Assembly (NCBI GenBank): GCA_903813345.2
Contig: CAIIXF020000005.1
Coordinates: forward strand, 23,995,375 to 24,059,374
Direction: 5' to 3'
Source of the DNA: Owenia fusiformis
Lineage: Eukaryota; Annelida; Polychaeta; Sabellida; Oweniidae
Length of the DNA: 64,000 bases
How positions within the stretch are numbered: position 1 is the stretch's first letter; the number at the start of each line of letters is the position of its first letter. Positions 49,201 through 61,200 of the stretch are shown piece after piece. Made by a program: the position numbers and the translations under genes. Below the pieces are notes generated by a model. The model was given only the letters and a program-made list of their open reading frames with translations. It did not search any database and was not told the origin of the DNA.

Positions 49201-52200
49201 ATGTTGTTTTGAAAAGAATTTATCAACTTTGAAAATTCAATTTTCTTTGAAAATGTGATTTCTAAGTAGGGGAGATTCCCCATAGACCCCATGTCGCAAA
49301 AAGTGAAATATCTTTTCTTGTGTTGGGCAGATAATATTTTCCTTTACTGGACATATTTTTATTTGTATAACTATCAGATACATAAGGGTAATATGAAAAG
49401 TGAACCACTAAAATTGATGAATATTCGAGTTTAAGGGAATTTTGTAATACCCTGCTGTGTTATTCCCCCGAATCAGCCACCTGGTGGCGAAACTGGTAAC
49501 TACCTACTCGCATCTGAGTAATTGTAATTGTGCAATAAATGACATACGAGATTTGATGGTTTCCATGATTTATAGAGGTTTTTTGTTTAGAAATATTTTC
49601 AACCTTTGACCTATCTTAATTAAGAATGTTTGAGTAATGTATTCATATTAAGTACCTCTGAACGTAAAGTTAACCTGAGAAAATGTAATGATGAGTATCT
49701 AGGATTGGCTTGAGCTCTCTGCTTTACAACCTCAACTGGTACACGGATCACACATGCCATCTATAAACAGAAACATATTGTACAAAATACTTTAAATATT
49801 GACTATTGAAACATTAATGCCACCTTTAAATCAAAAATCAAGTTAATATTTATAGAGGTGAAGTATTTTTGTTCATGCAGGTCCCAAGCGTGTTTCATTC
49901 ACAGGTTTTACTGAGAATATAGACTACTCTTTCCATACAATTGAACATAAAAGCTATTAAACACCAAGGAGTAGTCATATTTACCCTCTACTCTACCCAT
50001 CATTTGCGGATGATGACAGGCAGAAATTGGAGATGAATCAAAAATTCCACCAATTCAAGCATTTGGGTGACAATTTAGGAGTTTCAAAGGCATAAATCAC
50101 AAAGGCAAAAATACAATATTTGAGATCTAATAAAGTATAATGTAACCATCTTTTGAAGAGTTCTCTAAATTATAAAAAAATCACTCTTTAGACAGCAATT
50201 TTGAAATCAGAAAAACAATTAAAGTGTGCGCCAAAGTTTAAAACTGCGCAGGCGCAGCGCTCTCGGTAACCTATATAAAGAGATTACAAGGTACAGGCTT
50301 CAGAGGTAAGTCAGGAAGGTGAACAATCTTCGTCCCATGTTAATTTCCCGTATAATCGTAAACAGGCAAGTTTCACCATTGAAATTGAAAATTACTATTA
50401 GATATACTTTGTAGATGTTATTAATGAGCTATTAAGTGTATGCATCAATCAAATGGCTCATTTTGAACATATAAAAAGTATTTGTGTTTTGTTTCCCAGG
50501 GAATCGTATTCCCATGTAGTACACACATAAATAGTGTACTAGTCCCCAATCTGATTTCCAAAAGGACCCTAGAAAAGGGGTTTTGTTGTCCGGTACTTTC
50601 CCTCATAAAATGATTGTACCGTTTGAAAGAACAGACTTCCCTCTTAAAGAAATCACCTCTTCTATTGATGTAAACAGGGGCAAAAGGCACCAAAACATGG
50701 TTAGACAAGGTGGCATTCTGAAGTCTCACTTTCTTGTCATCACGATTCCAGGTAAACCATTAGACGGATTTACTTCAAATTTTCACACATGTTCCATGGT
50801 AAGAAGTTCTAGAGCTGATTAACTTTGCGGCAGCCATCTTGCATTCTGGCGGCCATCTTGGAATTTTTTTCAGATAAATATTGTCATCGCGATTCCACAA
50901 AAACCACATAACAGATGTACTTCAAATGTTCACACATGTAACATGGTAAAAAGTCCTAGACCTCATTATTTTTTCGGTGGCAATCTTGCATTCTGGCAGC
51001 CATCTTGGAAGTTTAAAGATAAATCTTGTCATCACGATTTCAGGAAAACCAAACGGATTTACTTCAAATGTTCACACATATTACATGGTAAGAAGTTCTA
51101 GAGCTAATTAACCTTTTGGTGGCCATCTTGCATTCTGGCGGCCATCTTGGAAGTTTTTTGGATAAATCTTGTCATTGTGATTCCAGGAAAACCACTTTAC
51201 TGATTTTCTTGAAACTTTTACACATGTTTCAAGGAAGGTTACATGCTACCTTTTATATTGATATAAACAGGGGCAAAAGGCAGTAAAGTGGGGTTACACA
51301 AGGTGGTATTCTAAGGAGAATGTTATCTATTTTTCTGTATTTTAAACCACATAATTTGACATAAATGCATATTTGGTGTATGATATCATGTTTTATATTG
51401 ATAGAAACATGGGCAAGAGGCGCTACTAAAAAAGAGGCGATAATAAAAATAGTATAGATCATGATCTAACATGACATAGTATGCCTATACAACTCATCCT
51501 CCCTAACATTATTAAAGACTATGAAAGTATATTATAGTGATCCACTCGATTATGCTGGTTACCTAAACGGTTTGTTTCGGTAACAAAATGTGGGAACATC
51601 GAAGGTATGATTTTTCCTTTCACACTTTGTAGGCAGAATTCCCACGACATTTTTTCTCACAAACGTGTATCAGTATCATATGTTTAAGAAAATGTGCATA
51701 TTTGCAAACAAATAGTTCAGAAGACAACATAGTCATACATTTAATTCCTCACTTTTTACAAGTTACATAAACGGTATTTTGAAAAAACAGTTCAGATCTG
51801 CACTTTTAACCCAAACCTTTATGTAACTAAAGTTAGGAATTAAATCAACGATTCTGTCGTCTTCTGAGCTATTTTTCGCAAACATGTACATTTTCTAAGA
51901 CATATGATACTGATTCACGTTTGTGAGAAAAGAGAGGATTCTGCCTACAATGCGTGAAATAAGGAATAAGGACAAATCGTACCTGTAATAATAGATAATT
52001 CATATTATGGTATCAACTTTGACAAGTTCATCCAGTTGTCAGGTAAGAGATTTTCAGGTAATTCATTTTCTTCCTGATCTTCAACGTTTGGTGTAATGGT
52101 GTCATCAACTGGTTCAAATTTATTGTCGCTCTCATCAACATCATCGTGCTGATGGGTTGGACAGTTCTCACACACACCTTTGCGGCACTTACATGAACTT

Positions 52201-55200
52201 CCACAAATGAGATCCTGTTTCTTACAACTACATCTCATTGAGTCACACGCTCCTTTACAACTACAAGCAACAAGCTCCATTATTTATTGGGGGGCAGGAC
52301 CGTTTTCAATCCACTTAATTTGTAGTTTATTCCCTTTGAATGTCCAACCATGTAATGTGGGGGATTGATAATCAATCATTGATTTGTCTGCGTTTTGCCA
52401 AATATAGGCCTGATAGTTGGCTTTATTTATATGGAGAATGAGAGCATCCTTTGTTGGTGGTAAATGCTTTGACTGTATTTTATATTTATCTACAAACTTC
52501 CAAGATGGCCGCCAGAATGCAAGATAGCTATCGGAAAGTTAATCAGCTCTGTAACTTCTTACCATGTAACATGTGTGAAAATTTGAAGTAAAACTGTTAC
52601 GTGGTTTTCATGGAATTGTGATGACAAGATTTATCTAAAAACTTCCAAGATGGCCGACTGAATGCAACATGGCCACCGAAAAGTTAGTCAGCTCTAGAAC
52701 TTCATACCATGTAACCAGGCCTGTCAACTTGGGAACACCTAACATGAGTGACTTGGAAATGTTGAACACCTCCCCTCAAAATGTGGACACCTTGGTCCAA
52801 ATCTGAACACCTTGGTCCAAATTTTGAACACCTTGGTTTAAATTGACATTTTCTGTCACGCAAAAATAACTGGCGTGACTTCAAATTCTTCAGCAAATGC
52901 GTGACAAATACGCAAATTGCGGGACAGTTGACAGGCCTGATGTAACATGTGTGAAAATTTGAAGTAAAACTGTGAAGTGGTTTTTCTGGAATCGTGATTA
53001 CAAGATTTATCTATAAACCTTCCAAAATGGCCGCCAGAATGCAAGATGGCCACTGAAAAGTTAATCAGCTCTAGAACTTCATACCATGTAACATGTGTGA
53101 AAATTTGAAGTTAATCTAAGGGTTGTTTTCCTGGAATCACGATGACAAGATTTATCCCAAAATTTCCAAGATGGCTGCAAGAATGCAAGATGGCTGCCGA
53201 TAAGTTATTCACCTCTATATTTTCTTACCATGTAACATGTGTGGAAATTTGAAGTAAATCCATTTGGATTTCCTGAAATCGTGATGACAAGATTTATCTT
53301 AAAACTTCCAAGATGGCTGCCAGAATGCAAGATGGCCACCGAAAAGATAATGAGGTCTAGGACTTTTTACCATGTAACATGTGTGAACATTTGAAGTACA
53401 TCTGTTATGTGGTTTTTGTGGAATTGTGATGACAATATTTATCTGAAAAAAAACTCCAAGATGGCTGCCAGAATGCAAGATGGCCGCTGCAAAGTGAATC
53501 AGCTCTAGAACTTCTTACCATGTAACATGTGTGAAAACTTGAAGTAAATCCGTCTGATGGTTTACATGGAATCGTGATGACAAGAAAGTGAGACTTCAGA
53601 ATGCCACCTTGTCTAACCCCGTTTTGGTGCCTTTTGCCCCTGTTTACATCAATATAAGAGGTGTTTTCTTTAAGAGGGAAGTCTGTTCTTTCAAACGGTA
53701 CAATCATTTTATGTGGGAAAGTACCGGACAACAAAACTTTTTTTCAGAGGGTCCATATCAGGGACTATATGCTTCATTCAACATATTTTATGCTATTAAG
53801 CTGCATATAAAAACACTACTTTGCAGTAAAAATGTACTACTGGATGAACTAAGGTTAGGGTAATTAAATTAGTTGTTTCTCATTCTTGCCCGCGTGTGAC
53901 CCAATCCCCCCTCCACCTTTTTTCTGCCATTTCTGAGAAAAAAACACTGTACCTCGCGTGCATCCATGGCTTGGGAAACACTTTTTTTATACTTTTTATG
54001 GATCAGGATAATCGACAATATCGTGGTACTGATATATGATCAAATATATCAGTAAAGTAGGCTAAATTCAACATATAGATTCAACATAAACTCAGTTCAT
54101 TTCCTTCAAAATTAGTTATTTGTTTTTACAGTTATTTTAAAGAAAAAAATCATCCCGTCCCTCATCAGCATTTTAGATAGACAAAAAAGGTAATATTAAA
54201 ACCGTCATTCCCGTATCAATTTTGAAAAAATAGAAGAAAGAGAAACAACTAATTTAATTACCCTGGCCTTACATAAAATACAAAGCCACAAGCTAGCTCA
54301 TACAGTATACTTACCCCTTGCAAATTGTAATTTATTGAATTCACAGTAAACCCATCAATTTAAAAAAAAAAATATTGTTCTCATGGATCTATTATTCATG
54401 TTAAACTAACTATGAAAATATAAATATGAAATAATATGTTCGCTTGAAGTCATATATAAGATGAAAATATATGTTCATGCATTTGCATTTTTCCAAAGGG
54501 AATATATTCCCATGTAAGTAAATACAGGTGCAATATATAATTTATATGTATATCTATGTCATCTGTCTATACATGCGTGTATAGTGATACATTTGAACAA
54601 GATGGTTCTGGAAAGAAATGAGCGTGGCAGATTTGCTAAAAAGCCACATACACACAGGCTGGTATCGAAAGATTTGTCCGCTGTGACGGAGCATGCTATT
54701 TTTCATAAAAACACTAAGAATGCTTCACGATTTATTTTTTAACTCATATGTTTCGTTATATCAAAGGTAATTACTTACTCCATGCAATGGATATATCATT
54801 TGCGTGTAACCTTCACTTCTGTTTGAAGTCCAATAACGCTAGGAGTAAAATCTATTGAAAACGGCGCCAGAGTATCAAACTCTAAAATGTACCATTTCTT
54901 TTTTAACTTTTTAATGGCATGATATAGTAACACGATAATATTAACATATGTTTTCAGCATAAATCTGAAGGTATTAATGAGATATTAATGCATTGGGTCT
55001 TTTTAATTTTTTTATAAAAAATAATATTAATATTTTTTTGTCCGCTGTGACGGAGCATTTTCATAGTTCACATTTGCAACTGCTCCGTCAGAGCAGACAA
55101 AAAAATTAAACATTATTTTTTATAAAAGAATTTAAAAGACCAAATACATCAATATCTCATTCATACCTTCATAGTTAAGCTGAAACCATGTGTAAATATT

Positions 55201-58200
55201 ATCGCGTCACTATATCGTGCCATTAGAAAGTTAAACAAGAAATGGTACATTTTGAAGTATGATACTCCGGCGCCATTTTCAATAGCTTTTCTTCCCAGCG
55301 TAATTGGACTTCAAACAGAAGTGAAAGTTACCCGCAAATGATATATCCATTGCATGGAGTAAGTAATTTTGTATGGTATAACGAAACATATGAGTAAGAA
55401 ATAAATCGTGAAGTATTCTTAGTGTTTTTATGAAAAATAGCATGCTCCGTCAAAGCGGACAAATATTTCGATACCAGCCTGTGATACACCACAAAAGCAA
55501 GACCAATTTGAAAGTAAGTTCATTATTCTCAAGGGTACACTTCAAGTGAAAGCTACATTGCTACAGGGTGGCCTATCATTCTGAGACAAATGTATTATCC
55601 AACGATTGTGATTTTCGAAGCTAAAATATGATATCTTGAGCAGATGGAAATACATTCCCATGAGATATGTATATATAGTCAAAAGTGATAACTATTTATT
55701 GAGTGTAATGAAGCATATCCTTCGCTAACTGCTTTTGTTTGAGATAATTATCATGAAATATTTTTAAATTAATTTTTATGTGTGTCATTGATCCTAATCC
55801 ACCCTGTAGTCTGGTGTTTGTAGAGCATTGCACCTCGTACAACTTATTCTCACAAATATCAAACCTCATTTACTAATTAATTTTTTGTGTGAATATGAAG
55901 AGTCCAAGCATTGCTTTTTTAAGTTTACTTTATAGTTATATTTAGCCTTGATATCCATGATTTTTTAAAACAAAATCTCACCGTTAGATTTCGAGCTATT
56001 CATGTTTACTCATTTTTCTAATTGAAAAACAATGCAAATCTCATTTTTTCAAAGGAAAAAATTGAAATTCTAAGACGGTGAAAAATCATTAAAAAATACA
56101 CAGATTCAGAATCCGGCGCGCTTATAGGCATCAATGTTTAGTATGAATTTCACCGAAACTTCACACATATAAAGATAAACTCATGACCTAGTCAAATGGG
56201 CATACCTGGTTATTATACCACCCATTGCTTTCATAAAAGAAACGATAATATTTTCAGCTCAAAACTGCCATGTGTCCTCCATTTTGTCCCTCCATCATGT
56301 CTAATATCATTTTTATATGACGTCATACCAATAAGACGAAAAACATGACAACAGTATTCACAAACAAAATACTTGAATTCTGATCACAAAAGGTCAATTA
56401 ACGAAAATTCATATTCCCCCATACACGAAATAAACGATATCCCTACCAAACTTTGTTTGTTGGGATAAAAGGAATGGGGAACCGCATAAGCGCTTGAGTC
56501 AAGACTATACGGTGGTTTCAGTAACTTTGTGTACAAGAGGCAGATGAAAAATACAAGAGGCGGCATTCAAAATAACCAATTTTACGATCCCGACAACGCA
56601 AATTCTTGTTATTTTAGAGTCCATGGACTGAAACAAAGATGTCCAAGGTTTGTCAAAGTCATTTCCATGTGTGATGTGGCAAGACATGGGCTCCACAAAA
56701 TAACACCTGGAACTGTGGAATGACTAGGGCAACTTATATAGAATGTCATTTACCTTTTATAAGATAACTTACCCTTACACAGGTTGCATTTCACAAATCC
56801 AAATGCACCTGTTGAATTGAGCACTTTTGATATAAATCAAAATCTAAAATTGTCATTATTAAAATGAGAGTGATGTATTAATAGATGATTCACTTGTGAT
56901 TATGTGTATATCAGATTCATTTTAGTTTTTTTACCACCTCCAGAGGGTACAGGGTGTTCCAAAAGTAACAGGACTGGTGCTGGTATTTTGTTAAATATAC
57001 ACCAATTGTCTTCAAAATTTTACATAATGTACCTTCATGTTTTGTTACTAAAATTGCCGAATTACATAATTTTTGTCGAAACTGATTTAGAAATCTGCCG
57101 ATGACTACTCATCGGCCGGCACCTGGCGCATATGTTGCCTAGGCATTAGAGAGAGACCGAGGTGGGAGATATCCCCCTCCCCTCTACACCAAACTTGTTC
57201 TCACTACGTGTTCGAAAATTGCCTGAAATGCCTCCTCACACATTATTAAGGAAAACATATCTACACATTTTGCGCATTTAACCATTCGATAACATATTGT
57301 GGATCTTATCTTAATTTGTTAATGTGAATTCGCACCTCCATTTGCATGGAAGACTTGTATGTGTTGCTACTTGCATGTAGCTACAAGTATTTAATTTCAG
57401 TAGATGATAAACTTCTCAATATAAGAAATTACCCTCATAAGACATTGTTGCAAGGTGTGTTGCAATGAATGTGACATCCAACATTCTCAGACCCGCATTA
57501 TGTATTCTCGAAGAAAGCCATCATGATAAACCATGACATCTCATTTCTTCTCAGCCCTGAGATGATTCAGGTGAAACAGAAAGATGCTATGAGTATCAGA
57601 ATGGAAGAAAGCATATATTTGCATTGATGGTGTATAGATAGTTATTTTATATAGTGTTTTTAGTTGTACATGGAAACCTATTCTAACCAGGAAGGATATT
57701 GCAACTTTTTTCAAGATCCTAAAGTTGCAATTTTCGTTATTGTGTTTCATTGTAAAGACGCACCTGTGAAAGTGTGTCGCTGGTACAAAGGCGTAGTTCT
57801 AAATACATTTAAGATTTTTAAACTTGTATGTGAACGTGTAGAATTATGGACCTGATGGATTTTTTCTCCCTTTTGTACTGTTAATACTTGGCATGTTGAG
57901 TATATAAAGGTATACATGTATACAAGTGGAGGTTCAAACCTCCCCCCATCCACAAATACACTTTTTATCATGCTTAAGTAACTTCGCATTGTAATTACAA
58001 GGGTGTTATAAACGAGACACCAGGATGATACGGTAGGGGTACAATATAGGGCCCAAATCTTGAGAAAGAGTCGAAGGCATGCGAGGCAAATCCTGGAAAC
58101 TCGGGTTCGGGAAAGCAGGGTTCACTGTTTGGTTCCGTTGACACCTGTGCAAAACTACATTCATAATTTATCCGACAGTCGCTTTGATAATGTTTCTTTA

Positions 58201-61200
58201 TCTCGTGTGCGACTCGATAAAGAAGTATTATGAAAGCTCATCAAGAATGGACGATCTTGCACAGGTACTCATATAAGAACCTCTACAGTATATCGTTTTA
58301 ACACCAATATAATGATTGAACAACGGACAAACTATGTTAAAAATAAAATGTTATATCTAATGTGCCAATTCAATGATTTAGCACATCGAAAATATTTTCA
58401 ACCTAAGTGACCACATCGTGACATCACTCAGGGGCAACATTTTTCAATGTCAATCTTTTCTAAATATGCTAAACTTAAAGAATAAACCAATTTTGACTGT
58501 CTAACCAGGTTAAAAGGATGAATATATTATGTTTTTAATATTATTTTACAATTGGTTTCAATGAGAATTAAAATTTTGAAATGCATCTTTCCCTGAACCA
58601 CTTTCATGCATGGATGAGTTCATTGCTCGCTCATCTATCAACCAATTTTCTTGATTTTTTTCAGCAAAAAAAACAAGTGAGGATGATTGCTATGCATCGG
58701 TGTGAATTATCGCTATAAAGGATAAGTGTGACATCTTAAAGTTAGTTTTAAATAAATTTACGATATTTTGAACAAAAAGTCCTTCAAAAACATTTTTGAA
58801 ATTAATAAAAAGTTTCACATTTCACACTTTGATAACATTGGATAAGACAAAAATATAAGCCAAAGTGGTTTAAGATTGTTACTCAAAAGTAAAATGGTCC
58901 CAATTGTACAAAAAGCAGCACCATTAGAAATTCAAGATGAAAATGAATTTGATACTCATATGAGGTGCTTATGTGTTGAATACTAGATGCTAGTGCCTAG
59001 TTGCCTATGTGCTTATACAGAGACTGAATGAGTGGCGTTCATGCTTTTGATATCAACGTTATCGTGACGTTCTTAGTGTGACCTAGAAGACACATGTCTG
59101 AAACAATGCCGTTATTCAGCAATGTGTACTATTCAGCAAAGTGGGTCAACGTCGTTATTCAGCAATGTGTATTATTCAGCGAAGTGGGACTCTCACAGTA
59201 CATGCAGTGACAACATGCAATCAACATAGTGTGGTGATGTTATAGTGGCACTCAGTATTTTATATGACACTGGTATTTTGATAGAGTAAAATATGTACAA
59301 TTACAATATTAAACATTGAATAGAGACTCTTGAGTTGTAAACATATCAAGATAATGATCATATACGAGTATATCTTATATTTGTCTTAATTAAATATATT
59401 ACTAAACCCAAAGCTTTATGTAACTACATTAAACGACTTTATAGAACGTTACATTGGTGACTGGTTGGACAGATTTGTATCAATCATACATGTAACTGCA
59501 TATCCAGTGGAAAATAACCAACTCTGATTATACCAAAGGTTGGAATTTGAATTATCATGCACATGATAGTGGTCAGATAGTGATCTAAAATGCATAGCCC
59601 AAACGGGTAAAATATTGGACGGTGTTTACTACTATAATGAGATCAAGTGATCTTTACGATTATAGTGAGTTCCCTTGCAGTTCGAAACTGAGATACAAAT
59701 CATAGACAAGGAAGTGCAAAACAAGATCACTGAATAAAATAAAGGATAGTCTATAGAAGACTTTTAATTTTCCCCCAAAACTTAGACAATATTTGACTTC
59801 TAACAAGCGGCGGATTATCGAAAACAAACGGTGATTTCAGACACTCGCCCCCTGCTATTGAAAGCCCTGCTATAGTTATATTTACCACTTCTCCGCATGA
59901 AGCTGCTAGACTGTGTGACAGAGAGACTGCTGCATGACCTGACAACATGGGACTCAGAAGATGTTTCATGCTCTCGTATGTTAGGAAGAATGCTGCAGCT
60001 AAACATACAAAAATTCCTTAATTAATATAAAAGCACTAAGATATTGAGTAATATGATTTGGGAAATACACCTATTTTGAGAGGTGTCATGGATACTCGAT
60101 TTTGTTCCAACTGCGGAATTATGCCCTCGGAACGGAACACGGAACAAAAATTAAGAATTTGGGTTCGGTTCAGGAACAAGAACACGGAACAAAAATTAAG
60201 AATTTGGGTTCGGTTCAGGAACAAGAACATTTTACCCTTTCACAACTTCTGGCCCTTGAATCTCCACAAAACAGCATTTTTCTTTCAATATCAATATTTT
60301 GTATCAAAAGAGGTTCATTCTTTTTACTCCTTCTCTTTGAAGAAGAGTTTTGAAGAGCTTTTCGCTACCAAATAGACCTAGATAATCAATTTATTTTAAT
60401 CTAATACACTCAGTCACTCTGTTCCAAACCGTTCCGAAATTGTTCCCTTCCGAAGCAAAATGTTCCGAACCGAACCGTTCTGATTTTTTTTTGTTCCGTG
60501 ACATCTCTACCTATTTTGTATATTTTCTGAATAAAGTGACATGTTTCAATGACGTAACTATTTCAATATTCCATTCTAAATGGAATACAGTATTTGGTAT
60601 TTTATGGATACTTAAAAATACACGCCTTACCATCGCGTAAGCAGGCGTCACCGTACAGCGTCAAAAAATAGCGGAGTACAGTTTTCTGTACGGTAACGCA
60701 AATTAACTGCTTTGAAGCATAAACTATGACAAAGATTTAAAAAAATTAATTTGATGAAAACTAATCCGATTTCATGTGAAATAAAAACAGCATTCTCTTA
60801 GAAATGGTTTTAACTTTCTGATTATGATAAACGTTTTACGAGCACTGTTCGGATTTTTTCTGAGTGAATCGGCCCACATAATCGACCCAAGTGAAAAAAG
60901 GTTGTTTTTTCACATTTCGTTTGGTTATTATTTTCCCTGCCATCTGAGAGTATGGATTATTATTATGAGAATATGTATTTGTTGACTACACATTTTAGAA
61001 CGGGCGAAGATTCAGCAAACAACCATTCATTATGTATATTAAAAAGATCAAATTTGTACGGTGACGCACCAGCTGTACGGCGACGCTATGCTTTGATGAA
61101 CTAAATGAGACTAAGATTGTATGAAATGGAAACTCTGGGGTATGATCATTTGTTCATATATAGTGCATGGGCGCTACAGTTCAACGATATCTTCCACCGC

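Larger units (their letters stand above)
50541..53767. mobile_element. 3.2 kb inverted-repeat element with subterminal arrays and a CXC-protein fragment
   Basis: The outer arms (about 50541-50885 and 53430-53767) are inverted copies, by eye over 85% alike; shared blocks include TTTTGTTGTCCGGTACTTTC and ATAAAATGATTGTACCGTTT. Inside each arm is a tandem array of about 150-bp units containing CCAAGATGG, AGAATGCAAGATGGC and ACCATGTAACATGTGTGAAA: about three units on the left, six or seven on the right. The centre (51430-52490) holds a palindrome and a decayed coding fragment, listed separately. Ends begin AGTCCC but no clear target duplication was found. The layout is that of a Foldback-type DNA transposon that has lost its transposase; the family is unknown. 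Confidence 0.7.
49761..59885. other. SLC25A26 intron 3, a cluster of inverted-repeat elements
   Basis: A 10.1 kb intron. Its left half (50541-55483) is almost wholly made of foldback elements, listed separately. The remainder (55489-59885) shows no gene; it contains one dispersed repeat (57517-57603) and a 43-bp tandem duplication (59110-59188). Confidence 0.7.

Noticed and set aside
49656-49760. SLC25A26 exon 4 ending at an earlier GTTAAC donor after CATTTTCTCAG
   Set aside because: That splice gives the wrong phase for exon 5 and loses the TLRSE segment expected before GFRGLYRGY; the GTACTT donor after 49656 keeps both.
50583-50822. Open frame of 79 codons whose peptide is repeated, as 109 codons, on the other strand at 53405-53734
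   Set aside because: These are the two inverted arms of the foldback element, so similarity is expected at DNA level. The frames run into the tandem arrays, have no domain, and lack other signs of coding.
60058-60375. Frames of 105 and 83 codons with repeated RIWVRFRNK-like peptide
   Set aside because: They translate the 45-bp tandem duplication inside the hAT-like MITE; no protein family is recognisable.
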